This document shows positions 33,891-45,310 of a stretch of DNA of 64,000 bases, one piece after another. The stretch lies in the NCBI GenBank assembly GCA_020205615.1, contig JAINUW010000802.1, positions 124,001 to 188,000 on the forward strand, written 5' to 3'. The position numbers and the translations under genes are program-made. The first letter of the stretch is position 1. Each line of letters starts with the position of its first letter. The notes beneath the pieces were generated by a model. It worked only from the letters and a program-made list of their open reading frames with translations. It searched no databases and had not been told where the DNA came from. The stretch comes from Panax quinquefolius. Taxonomy: Eukaryota > Streptophyta > Magnoliopsida > Apiales > Araliaceae.

Positions 33891-35049
33891 ATGAAATTCT
33901 ACTCGACGGAGAGATGCACTCTACAAAGAGATGCGAGATTAGGTCTCCTCAGATGTCTAGACAAAGACCAAGCTCAGAGACTCATGGATGAGATCTATGG
34001 TGGAGTATGCGGCCCTCACATGAGCGGACCCCTACTTGTCAAGAAAATTCTAAGAACAGGACATTATTGGCTTACACTCAAAACTGACTATGATGATCAC
34101 GTCAAGAGGTGCTATCAATGCCAGATTCATAGGAATGCTATCCACGCCCCTCCAAGGGAACTCAACAATATGAGTTCGCCGTGGCCCTTCTCAATGTGGG
34201 GAATGGACGTGATCGGGCCCATCAAGCCCAAAGCCAGTAATGGACATCGATTCATATTCACCATGATCGACTACTTCACCAAATGGGTAGAAGCAGCATC
34301 CTTCCCCAAGGTTACTAAAGAAGTTAACATTATTTTCATCAGAAACAATGTCATCTGTCGATGTGGACAACCAGAGGTCATTGTATCAGACAATGCTAAG
34401 AACCTCAACAACAAAATGATGGAGGGGTTATGCAGAAAATTCCACATCAAACATCTCAACTCCGTTATCTACCATCCAAAGATGAATGGTGCTGTTGAAG
34501 TGGCTAATAAAAACATCAAAAAGATCATGCAGAAAATGTCCGCCAATCATAAAGGATGGCTTGACCTCTTGCCTCTGACTTTATTAGCCTACAAAACTTC
34601 TATGCGTGCTTCCACTGGGGCAACCCCCTACTCATTATTCTATGGGATGGAAGTAGTGCTCCCCATAGAAGTGGAAATGGAATCCCTCAAAGTATTGATG
34701 GATGCTCAGTTAGATGAAGACCAATGGGTACAAGACAGGTATAACCAATTGTCTTTGATAGATGAAAGGCGATCCGCGGATATCTTCCATGGTATGTTAT
34801 ATCAGCAAAGGATCGCACGATCCTATAACAAAAAAAGTCTGACTAAGGCAATTCAAACAACATGACTTGGTTTTGAAGAAGATCATTGACAACCAAGATC
34901 AATCTAAGGGAAAATTCGCTCTTAACTGGGAAGGCCCATTTGTTGTCAAGGAAGTATTGACAGGAGGTGCCCTCAGATTGCAAGAAATGGATGGCGATGA
35001 ATTTCCACAGCTTATCGACTAGGACACCGTGAAACGGTACTATGTCTGA
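33891..35049 (+). pseudogene. pol: Element D integrase
   Basis: Zinc-binding part GPHMSG...GHYW...CYQCQIH, core with the three acidic residues in GMDVIGP, VSDNAKN and NGAVEVANK, then ATPYSLFYGMEVVLPIEVE. A frameshift at about 34860 is followed by the C-terminal KFALNWEGPFVVKEVLTGGALRL module ending VKRYYV-stop at 35047-35049. No chromodomain follows, unlike F. All core catalytic residues are present, so decay here is limited to one frameshift and a TAG near the end (LID-stop-DTVKR). Confidence 0.88.
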
Positions 35050-35204
35050 AGTTACCATCAAACAAATATCCTGGTTTTGATCATCAAATCACGGTCATTC
35101 GGTTTGAACCCTTTCCTTTTGAATACTCTTACGCCCTCGGAAACATACACTTCAAGCCGGTGACTGGTTTTACTTCATTTCAAACCTTTCATACAATCTC
35201 GGTT

Positions 35205-35400
35205 ATCACGAAGATGGGATTTAACCTTTCACAATTTGGTTTTATCCTAAAGGCGGATTGAACCTTTCACACTGCAGTTTATCTTTGAAGACGGATTAAA
35301 CTTTTCTACGCTTGCAATTTGTCACGAGGGCGGGATCAAATTTTTACACACTTGCGGTTTGTCCCCATTATGGGATCAAACTTTTCTTCCCCATGATATA
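35205..35400 (+). repeat. ~40-bp tandem array in D 3' region
   Basis: About five copies centred on GGGATYAAAC/CGGATTRAAC (35217, 35255, 35292, 35332, 35372) followed by TTTYCACRCTTGCGGTTTG-like sequence. Tandem arrays in the 3' untranslated region are a known trait of Tat/Ogre elements and can seed satellites. Confidence 0.75.
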
Positions 35401-35644
35401 GCTTTGCACATTGGATTCACACTTCTCTTCGCCTTGATTAAATCTTGAGGGCGAACTACGTTGACCGATCTCCACGATGCCGAGTGCGTGAGGCAACCAT
35501 AGTCTATATATGGCTCGGTCGCAATAAAGAAAAAACAACAAAACATTTCGCCCTTTCTCTACAAAACAACAAAAAACAACAAAAATACTTCCACACCCAT
35601 CTGCCTTCCGCATTCAGCATTGAACCTCCTACACTAGGTTGAAC

Positions 35645-35950
35645 TACGCTTGATTTAGTCTCCTCTTGATAGGAGTACATAGGCGACCATTCATGGTGCG
35701 ATCTAACCCCTACCGAGAATAACATACTTGTCACTGCGATGCTTTGGGATCTACCTTCAATTTGCCCCATTTCGCTCGGTTTTGGATCAAAGGATGGAAT
35801 TACCCAACCGCTTCTCACAAATAGAAGATTCGGTGACCATCTAAAGCTGCGATCGTGCCTCAAAAGCAATACCAACCCATAAGAGATGGAATTAACTAGG
35901 CTTCTCTCCAAATAGAAGTATTGGCGACCATCGTAGTGCGGTCGATCTCG
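35645..35950 (+). repeat. Three diverged ~55-bp repeats in D 3' region
   Basis: Copies at about 35648-35704, 35799-35856 and 35890-35945 share AATAGAAG...GGCGACCATC...GTGCGRTC. They lie between the 40-bp array and the antisense genes. The rest of 35050-36398 shows no gene. Confidence 0.65.
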
Positions 35951-36398
35951 AGAGGAAGAAACCACCCTCATCTCAACTTTTCCATAATAGATACGGTCCC
36001 AAGACACCAAAGATGGTAGGATTTCTGAGAAATCGGTGATCCGATTACGAGAGATCTTGCGACGTCTCAATGTCCATCTATTACGGATAAGTTCGAGAAT
36101 GCATCAAGATCATAAAAGCCACGGAGAAAGCAGCAAACATCAAGCAAGTATCAAGGTATAACTAAAAGGAAGTGAATCAAAATATATTTCCCTGCCGTAT
36201 ATAATCTTGTTTGATATATACATACATCTTATACATGACAAAATGGCTAAGCTAGTGCATGCGGGAAAATACAAAGCTATCTATAGATACGTGTGTATGC
36301 GAACTATCATATCTAACATAGCATCCCTCTAAAAAGGCGGAGGTATGCTGCAAGCTCACCTTGAGGGCATCTACACGAGCTAGCAGATCAGAGGCTAA

Positions 36399-38011
36399 CT
36401 ACATGGTGGCATAATGCTCATCAATGTAAGCACTCATGTCAGCAAGACTGACAGTCATCTGGGAACTAACAGAAGTACTATCTGCAATGGACACATCCCT
36501 AGCAGATAAAGCGGCATCCCGCTCCACAATCAATGCATCCCTGGCTGATCTAGCCTCATCCCTCTCTAACAGAGCGGCGTCTCTCTCATCAAGAGATGCC
36601 AACATCACGGCCCTAGCCTGATCTCTATCATAGGTCATCAGATGTAAGCTCTGCTCCAAATGTTGTGTCGAATACTGAGTAACAGTGGCACTCGGGGTTG
36701 GAGAATCCATCACAAATGATGGCAGCCCAACAGTCAAATCATCGATGGGAATAACAGATTCCTCTATAGGTTCCTTATCGTCAGAATCAATCCCCACACT
36801 TTGTGGATCTTTGCATGGCCGATCTGATCTCTATCTCCATCCATGCGAAATACTCTGCAGAACAACCTGGATGACTGACAGAAAACTCAGCCAACTCTCG
36901 CTGATCCCAACAGGCATACAACCTGGATATGTCCTCCACTAATAAACGGTGTGACGCGAAGCGCTGACTCACTGCCCCCTCATACGGATGAAAATCCTGA
37001 AACTGGTCAAACTGACACATCACGGCTAGTGGTGGTAAGTAATCATGCCCCTCAATCCAGCCAGAGGGAGATAATCCATGCCCGGAGCATGAGTAATGAA
37101 GTTGTAGGGTGAACTAAGCCCTGAACACGGCAATATGGCAAATGGATCCCAAATCCCGCGAGGAAAGGCGACCACGATCGACATCATGCACTCTGCTGCG
37201 GTGAAAGGAGTATTACATGGCTATCTCTGGGTGAAACAAACCCTGCTTGTCTAAATGTGCTTAATCGGTCTCAAGTGTGACATAAACCACACATCTGACA
37301 TAGCGAAGCTACACTGTAAACACTCTGCTTGGGATAAGTGCAATAGTATATAGCTGACCTCAGTGTCTCTGCGATAATCATCGGTACAATGGTACGACCC
37401 TCCCTGAGAGCTCTCACTGCCATAATGACGCCGATATCCATCTCATCCATGTACCGCGGCATAAAGACATATGCCAATACGCATAGAAGTAGTACATCTA
37501 CTCTGGCTGAACGCCAATGATCCTCCGGTGTGGTGAAATCTCTAGAATGCTGTGTATAGCTGTCCTCAGAGCCAAACATGTCAAACGGGAAACATTGGGA
37601 TATCACATGGCCAAATGTAATCTCGTCCTGGACCACTCTATTCCTCAATCCGGTGAGGGTCTGCAGAATCTGCTCATCATCTCTCCAACAACTATATATG
37701 CACCAGAGGTGCATCGGTGGCGGCATAAATCGCAATTGTGCATACTCTTCCAAAGTATGAGTCAACTCCTGGGTCCCAAATCGGAAAACATGCCTCTCCG
37801 ATACCCAGTGCTCTAGCATACCCTCTACAAATCCTATGGGAACCTGAAACATCAACAGGGTCATAGTATGCTGTAGCAAATCATCTACGATCACCATGTC
37901 TGATGGTGATATACTATCAAACCATGAACGCATACCAGCTACCACCACAAATGGTGGGGTATGATCAATACGACTAACTGTCGAAGAAGACATCTGTACG
38001 GGCCTTGTCAT
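36399..38011 (-). pseudogene. Antisense DUF7745-like gene in element D
   Basis: The longest frame (38011-37271, 246 aa) begins MTRPVQMSSSTV; residues ~60-240 hold WVSERHVFRFGTQELTHTLEEYAQL, FPFDMFG and RVDVLLLCVLAYVFMPRYMDEMDIGVIMAVRALREGRTIVP, the layout of the DUF7745 family of plant proteins. After a one-base slip near 37290 it continues (VWFMSHLRPIKHI; AFPRGIWDPFAILPCSG; LAGLRGMITYH; 37023-36787) into a coiled-coil tail with repeated ERDAAL/ARDA units (36797-36399). Several TGG-to-TAG stops. Function of the family is unknown to me. It lies antisense to D's gag-pol and just downstream of the PMD-like gene, perhaps once one transcription unit. Confidence 0.7.
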
Positions 38012-39089
38012 AAGACCATCCAGGGGTCAATGATGAATATCTTTGGACATACATACATATGCATAACATAATAACATGCATGATACAATAGATGGCAATA
38101 TGATATAGGGAATGGAAAACTGTACATACATTCTTAAGTATATCATCATCTAATACATCTCTGTACAGCTAAAATACAGGGAAATGGGGCGAGGCTACCC
38201 AACATACAACAGAGGCCTATCAAAAGAGATAGCGAGAAATACATCAGAAAAAGTTAAGAATGTCGATGTCTACATCATCGATCCTGTCCACCTGATGTAA
38301 CTCCTCCTGAGTCACTAGATCTCTATCTATAAGGATGTCAGGCCGATACAAGGGAGGATCTGTGCCGGCAAAACCATATGGGTCACCTGAGGGACCAGCG
38401 CCAGAGCTGGAAGGATCAAAAGTATCTACCTCTACTCGATCTACGCCCAAATCTTTGAATGAAAAGATGTGACCGCTCAATTGCCGAGTCAATCATCGAT
38501 CATGTCACATGAGTCGGATCTCTGACACAGGCTAGCCAATCCATCATCATCACGGATCCTGAAACCATATCCCCCATAAACTGTGTGGCGCGAGTTTGAG
38601 CTCCAATCGTACGAGGGATCCACCAATGCTGGAACTTCTCCTGAGAATAGGGGCCCTCTGACAATGTAAAGCGTCGATCCCCATCAATGTGATGTCAATG
38701 ACGGGTGACTGCAAAACAGGCCAATAACGCCTAGCAAGAGGCAAGATCGACATACAGATCTCTCCTGTAGTCCTCCTAATAGCACGCTCTCCTAAATAGA
38801 GATCCCATCCTCCATCTATGAAGAGAGGAATCCTGCGGGTGGAAATGATGTACTCTACTCCAGTCGGGTACCCATCCTCAAAACCAACTCCCAAATGCTC
38901 TCCAGAGTAGGGAATCCATGTGATGACATCGGCTGTCAATAGCTCCAGCTGTAGGCGACAATGAGTGAAACCCTCAGCAACAGGGACCTCTGCCAGTATG
39001 GAATGATGCCATCTTCGTCCTCGTGGATAGGTGTTTAAACCTAACACACTCACAGGACGCAAACAAGGAAGCTTCTCATAGGCCCAAAA

Positions 39090-39169
39090 CTGCCAACATA
39101 AAGGCAAACATCTGCTGTCAGTCAACATTCTTTAACCTATACATGGGAAAAGACAAGAGAAACACTCAC
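39090..39169 (-). other. Predicted intron 2 of the antisense PMD-like gene
   Basis: The donor reads CTG|GTGAGT, a near-perfect plant site; the acceptor ATGTTGGCAG|TTTTGG follows a T-rich tract. Length 80 nt, phase 0. It joins FYPFLL to FWAYEK. Confidence 0.65.
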
Positions 39170-39820
39170 CAGCAGAAATGGGTAGAATCCTAACCATGCC
39201 TCAGTCTAGCCCTGCGATCGCATGCGCATTCCCCTGAGGAAGTAGGCAAAGGTGTAGGAACCCCAATTATACTCTCCTATATGGTCCACGTGTCGAGTGG
39301 CGCTAATCAAAGTGAAGGACACCATAGAAGAGTTATCTTCTATGAAGCAGCCCCTAATGATCATCAGGAATAATCGCTAGAGAATGCGATCCCTGACTCT
39401 CACATCATCGGGTATGGGTTCACTCAACAGCCCGCTCATAGCATCTATGCTCAAAGGACCCGTACGAACAGTCCTGCCCTTGAGCGCCTCCGCCGGAACT
39501 CCCACCAAGGATCTGACGACAGTAGGGGTGATATCCGTCGCGTAAGGCACCAGCTCCCCTCCAAACTCCATACCTTTGATAAACCGCCAATCCATCGGCA
39601 TTATCATTACCTCACAGTCTAGCAAATGGAGTGACTAAGTTTGGTGAAACCATCGCTCAGACAATTCCCTGAGGTAACCCCAGGTACATCAACGGGGTAA
39701 AATGGAGAAGAACCTCCCGAATCCCCAGCCATGGACGATCGCTCTATAGTCATCATGCAAGGCTTGATACATAGAGTGGATGCTAAACCAGTTCCCTCGA
39801 GGCTGTGTGAAGTCGGGAAC

Positions 39821-39902
39821 CTACATCGAATGTAGATCAACATCAGACTCCTTGAATCCTCATTAATAGGAAATAAGGAAGATTAAAGATCTAACTTCAT
39901 AC
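39821..39902 (-). other. Predicted intron 1 of the antisense PMD-like gene
   Basis: The donor reads GAG|GTATGA; the acceptor CGATGTAG|GTTCCC. Length 82 nt, phase 0. It restores a coding line from HANE to VPDFTQ. Confidence 0.65.
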
Positions 39903-40199
39903 CTCGTTTGCATGCAGGTATACTGAAGGATGCCTTCTCCAGTCACCCAGAAGATCTGGGTTCACCACTCGAATACCTGGTAATTCCCTATGGGGAACAC
40001 GTACAATAGGAGCAGGAACCTCGATCGGTGCATCCTCCTCCTCGTCCTCGACATTCATCACTTCAACCCGAATAGAACGTATCACCGCCTCCGCCAAACG
40101 ACGAGGCTGTCTAACAGAACGACGCTGAGGCTCTTCAAAAGCCCTCCTCTATACACCAGAAGTGGTCCTGCGGGAACTACTCGGCTGATCCAGATCCAT

Positions 40200-41332
40200 G
40201 ATATCTGGACAACAAGTCTCCAAATCACCTCAGAAAGGGTGTGGTAATTTCTTACCTGGAGTCTTTTCAAAATGCATTCTATGATTACATGCATGCATGC
40301 ATTATTTTAACATATATCTATAGTAGAGTTAAAAATGCATGACTACCCAATACCTACATTTTGGGAAAATTTTTCCATAGCCCCCTTTATAAATGGGACT
40401 ATCCACATGCACATAGGCATGACTAGGTGGCCATTCAGTAGTACACCTGAACACAGTCATATACATCATGTATGCATCGATACATTGCAGTAAAAAATCC
40501 ATAAGTGTAGTATAATTACCAAGATTATTTTGCTTGTCTACCTTTACTCATTTGTCCTCAGATAGGATAAGAAATGACAGTAAAAGGGGCTAATTTGACT
40601 GTTTAAAAAGTTAAATTTTTTCACATAATAATGTTTAACATGGTTTAATACTAACATTTACTATGTTGAATATTTTCTATCAAGTCATATCAGCATATAT
40701 ATTCACTATTATGTGTCTAAATGAATTTCATGCGATAAGTCATTTTCCAACGGACAGTAATTGGAAAAAAATACATGCATGTGTTACCGGAGATGATGAA
40801 GAACGCATACAGTGGCGAGAATATGCGAATTTTGCGAACTTAGCGTGATTTGAAGAAGAGCTCTTGGATTTCCTTCATTTGCATAACTTAAAATGACTTA
40901 TGAAAGCAACAAACCGCTTTATACATAGGCACGGTTGGACCATGAGCTAACACTGTGGCTCTTGCAGGTACACCTGTGACACTCCTATATGGGTCCCACA
41001 CCTCTGAATCGCTCTAGTTAGAGTTGCAAAGGAGGTCTCACAAGCTGAAAAGGCTAAATCAGGAATAAAGGTGCTACGCGATCGAGCGGAATAACCTGAA
41101 ATCCTGGTTTCTCGACGGTCAAAGTTCAACTCTCGTCGTCTCAACGGTATTTGGCTGAATGCAGGGTATACTATACCAATGAGCTCAGCTTTCACAAATC
41201 ATGCTTTCGGTGATACCAGAACAAAGTTCCAATGTTGAAGTCATTTGCGTGGTCACAACCCTAAACCTCCCAATGGAGAATTCTATTATAAAACCACGAT
41301 ATATCAAACCTCCCAAATTGGGGAATTACAAT
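40200..41332. other. D 3' region upstream of the antisense genes
   Basis: No gene supported. On the minus strand a TTTATAAA-like element at about 40386-40393 lies ~190 bp upstream of the PMD-like ATG and could be its TATA box (weak). Small palindromes such as CTCC-CAAT-GGAG (about 41268-41279) and TCCC...GGGA (about 41311-41324) near the right end resemble the hairpins found beyond element G. A 41195-40947 minus frame has no recognisable similarity. Confidence 0.5.
41328..41332 (+). other. Left target-site duplication of element G (acaat)
   Basis: acaat precedes TATAAGACCC at 41333 and recurs at 51354-51358 after GGCGTCACA. Confidence 0.92.
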
Positions 41333-43941
41333 TATAAGACCCAACTTTTATAAATAAAGATGAATTTTTCTATAAATATTATTTTTGAATATTATGGAAT
41401 AAATTTGATATAATGTTATAGTTGTGGGTAATATTTATAAATTTTGCAAAGTATGCAAGTTGTTATAAAATATTCGTTTGGTGGGGAATATTCTTTTGTT
41501 AGGAATATTAAATACAATGGCTCAATCATTGGTGGACCCCTACAATGGAATTATTGTCGGATTGAGAAAGCGACAAAAATATTTTATAAAAATAACTTGG
41601 CGGAGGTGTTACCTGTTAAAACTATTGAACTACCCGTTGGTAAAAAAATACGATGTCTGGCGTAGTTGCATAGTAGCACACGGTATTGATTATTGATGCT
41701 TACGTGAGAAGTCACTCAAATTCACCTATGCTCAATTATTACTCTGATAATTGCTTCATCATATCTCTTATATTATTGATTCAATTATTGTCGCATTATC
41801 ATCTGTATATATATGTTATAGTATTAAATCAATAATTGAGGCGACAAGTTATAAATGATTAATAATTGTTGAAAGATTAAATATGTGTTGATGAAAAAAA
41901 AAATGATTTGTGGTAAGTTTGATTATTTTATGGGGGCTCATATGTCATCATCTAAGAGTCTCTTAAATCAATAGTATTTACCTTCATCAATAGTAATTAC
42001 CTTCGTCAATAGTAATTACCCTTGTGAATAGTATTTACCTTCATCAATATTAATTACCTTCGTTAATAGTAATTACCCTTGTGAATAGTATTTACCTACC
42101 GTCGATAGTATTTACCTTCGTTAATAGTAATTAATTACCTTTGCAGACGTCGAACCACTTGTCGTTTCACATTACAGCGCCGAACCACTTGTCGTTTCAC
42201 ATTCTGAGGCAAACCAACCAAACCGATTCGTGTCGAGCCACTTGCCTTTTCTACGGCGGTGCTAAGCTAGAAATCTTCTATAAATAGAGGCCTAGGGCTT
42301 CATTATTTTCACGAATTCATTCAAGCTATAGAGAGAGAAAGTATAGAGAGAAAGAGAGAAAGAAGAAGAGTATTTTGTTACTACATTCTTTGCGATATTC
42401 AATCTCCTACCAAATGTAAGGGGTGTTATTCTTTCTTATTCATGAAGAGAAGGCTGTTGTTATTCCATTGCTTATTATTACATTGGAATAACTTTTGTAT
42501 AAGTGGTTTACCCTATACTTGGTGACATTCTTCTATTATTACATTGGAACATCACATGCGTGTGTTTTTACAGGACTGGTTACTGTCTTTATTATTATTA
42601 CATTGGAACATCACATGCGTGTGTTTTACACAGGACACAATGCAAATCTTTATTATTACATTGGAACATCACATGCATGTGTTTTTACAGGACTGGTTAA
42701 AATCTTTATTATTACTGTTGGAATATCCTATCATGTGTTTTACACGGATGCGGTTCCATCTTTATTATTACTGTTGGAACATCACAGCCGGTGTGAATTT
42801 CACGACTTTGGTTAGATTATTTATTATTACATTGGAATAACACATGCATGCGGTCTATCGCATGCATGGTGATTTCTTTTGTTATTCCATTTTTTATTAT
42901 ACCCAGTTGGTTAAAACTTTGACTTCTATACTCCATGAAATTAGTAGAATATCCTTGATATTTGCGTTTCATCCAGTATCTTTTCATGGAAATATTCTTC
43001 TGATCATTCTTGAATTTTACTCTACAAAACAGTATCATGTTGACAATTTGGACGTTAATAATTCATGGATAAAATAATTCTTGAACTTGTTTTATTGAAT
43101 TCTTATATCATTGTCATCATCCTCATGTTTATATTTTTTGAAAGTCATCGTACATGGTTTTGTAGTGCATAGATGGACTTGGTATATTATTATGACCGAG
43201 AGACTATTGATTGTAATCATGACCGTAATGTTACAAATGATGTGATAAAAATCCTCGATTGGGTAGTAGTGCATTGATGGACGATTGTTGGCATGATCAT
43301 GACCATTATTGAATACACAAATATTCTTGGCCCGTAGTGCATGAATAATTGTGGTCGTGATCTAAAGAATATCCTTGGTAGTAGTAGTGCGGGGTGATTC
43401 GATGATGTGAAATATTTATAAAAAGTGAGTCTCGACTATAAGCGATGATGAAAAACCTTTTAAAACCTAAAAGATAGTAGACTTTATTTTCTACTTGACT
43501 CTTTTAATGGATTGCATATTCAGCTGCTGATTAAACCGGTTGTCTATTGTATTTTATCGGTTTAACATTATTGAAGACTATTGATAATTTATTACGCATT
43601 ATCTTAGTCATAATATTTCTTCTTTGGGCTAGTTGAGCTCACCCTTCTTTTCTTTGTTCTCTTGAAATGATAATATAATTTGGGACGAGTCGGGAAGCAG
43701 TGATGGTCTGAAGATAGCATTAGTAGTCCTCACTATTACGTAAAATAGTGTGATAATAAGCTTGTAATGAGGACTTTTTGTTTGAGTTTGTATAATATCT
43801 AGTAGGCGATATTTGTATTTAAACTCACGATTTATATCGTATTGTACCACTACAGTTATGTTAATAAGTTGTATTTAAATTACATACCATGTAAGTGTCG
43901 ACCCAAGATGGGTGATGTATACCTAATTTTGGGGCGTCACG
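41333..43941 (+). repeat. 5' LTR of element G
   Basis: It starts TATAAGACC (TGTAAG in other copies, so the terminal TG is lost) and ends GGCGTCACG. It contains a GTGAATAGT/GTCAATAGT array (41965-42142), TATAAATAG at 42279-42287, a ~60-bp array of ATTACATTGGAACATCACAT units with ACAGGACTGG spacers (42475-42835), a 10-bp hairpin CATGCATGCG/CGCATGCATG with loop GTCTAT (42843-42868), and a GCCCGTAGTG-loop hairpin (43322-43347, one mismatch). Confidence 0.9.
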
Positions 43942-43942
43942 G

Positions 43943-43956
43943 TTGGTATCGAGCTT
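43943..43956 (+). other. Primer-binding site of element G
   Basis: TTGGTATCGAGC follows the LTR; it differs from the TGGTATCAAAGC of B and C by two bases. Confidence 0.7.
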
Positions 43957-44109
43957 AGGGATATGATCCTGGCTAAGATGTTAGAATAGTACTAGGAGGA
44001 GAGAGGCGGGGAATACCTTCGCTAGTATGACCTACCTAAGTTTATGTGATATTTTATTGGTTGGTCGGAAGATAGGGATAATTTGTTACATGTATCGATT
44101 AACCTTTTG

Positions 44110-45310
44110 TTTTGTGGCGAGATCTCGAAAATGACATCCGAGAATGTTGAGAATAGCAATGGAGCTTGCAGCGATTGTTGATTCACCACATATCAATAAT
44201 CGAGGATAATGTGCATCGAGGAAGGCGACAATCCTCATGCAAACAACAACAACGACCAAATGACGAATGATCAAATGTTCGGAGGCTTTATGCAATTTAT
44301 GCAACAATGGTGAGCGAGAGCGACTCTGTCCCAAAACGTAGGTGGAAACACGGAAAACTCTCGGCGGTCACCGCTAAACAATTTAAGGAGCTGGGACCAC
44401 CGGGAGTTTAAGGAGAGCCAAAACCACTACACGGCGGAAGCATGGATAAAGCATATTACCAAGATATTTGATGTCTTGGGATGCTCGAGGAGCAAAAGGT
44501 TCCCTTCACGCGCTTTTTATGTTGCGAGAGGCGGATTCTTTGGTGGGAATTCCAGAAAGCGTACTCAACCAATTTGTCTTGAAGATATCTTGGGAGAAGT
44601 TCCAGAGGGCATTCAACGACAAATACTTTCACGAAAGTATTTGCCACATGAAGGAGGTGGAGTTTATCAAGTTGGAACAAAACAATATGGCCACCGTGTC
44701 ACTGTCACGAGGCAAAATTTGCGGAGTTATCACGGTTCGCCCCACTTGGTGGATAATGAAGAGAAGAATGGCGAATGTTTTTAAGAGAGTTTGAAGCGGG
44801 AGATACGTCAACATCTTATTTCTCATAAAGCGTGTTTGTATTCAGATATTGTAAATAGGGCTCGATTAGTGGAGCGCGATAATGAGTCAACCTTGACTAA
44901 AAAGAAGGTGGCAAAATTATAATACCAATGAGAATAGTCATCGAGGCGGTGACAACAAGCGTGAGAGGAATCAACGGGCGGATATGGTAACCACCGGTGG
45001 TAATCGGGGCCAAAATAATAAGAATGGACATTTCAAGAAAAGGAGATTCAACAATGATGGAAAGGCGTCAACACCAAAGACCCATTGTTAAGGAAGGAGA
45101 AAGACCACCTATCATATGCTTCAAATGCGGAGGAGAGGACACATCGATCAAAGCTGCGTCATGCCAGTCCAAAGCATGTTATAATTGTGGAAGAGAAGGT
45201 CACTTAGCTCGATTTTTTGTCGTTTCACAGAAGACAAATTCAGCTAGGATGGAGGCACCAAAGGCCATCCCGGAAAATTCAAAAGCCAGTAGTAAGAGAG
45301 AGCATTTATT
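44110..45310 (+). pseudogene. gag: Element G gag, heavily frameshifted
   Basis: Pieces of gag are read in three frames: EVEFIKLEQNNMATVS (about 44655-44705), a basic linker, and a knuckle region with the first CCHC broken (CFKCGGE...) and a second CYNCGREGHLARFF that lacks its last cysteine (about 45175-45220). Small indels occur every 50-100 bp. The function would be RNA packaging; it cannot be translated as it stands. Confidence 0.8.

Larger units (their letters stand above)
38244..40199 (-). pseudogene. Antisense plant-mobile-domain-like gene with two introns in element D
   Basis: The gene model reads exon 1 40199-39903 (start MDLDQPSSSRRT, acidic stretch VEDEEEDAP, end HANE), exon 2 39820-39170 (start VPDFTQPRGNW; GFGRFFSI, LSERWFHQT, MPMDWRFIKGMEFGGE, EYNWGSYTFAYF), exon 3 39089-38550 (start FWAYEKLPCLRP; YLGERAIRR). 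Introns 39902-39821 (82 nt) and 39169-39090 (80 nt) have GT...AG ends and join the frame in phase 0. A C-terminal segment 38492-38244 is Ser/Gly/Pro- and Asp-rich. At least four in-frame stops (one in exon 1, three in exon 2). The domain order matches the plant mobile domain of MAIN-like proteins, a family known to be shared with transposons. Confidence 0.72.

Noticed and set aside
35504..36070. 188-residue minus-strand open frame after D's integrase
   Set aside because: It covers tandem repeats of the 3' region and shows no recognisable domain; unlike the frames at 36399-40199 it does not continue a coding line across breaks. I cannot fully exclude a decayed exon.
39137..39169. First AG after the GTGAGT donor as acceptor of intron 2 (33 nt)
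   Set aside because: Too short for a plant intron and leads to an immediate TGA; the acceptor ending at 39090 gives 80 nt and restores the frame.
39859..39902. 44-nt version of intron 1
   Set aside because: Below the usual minimum for plant introns and leads into a frame without PMD-like motifs; the acceptor ending at 39821 restores them.
40947..41195. 82-residue minus-strand frame upstream of the PMD-like gene
   Set aside because: No recognisable similarity, no continuation into the antisense gene, and length compatible with chance.
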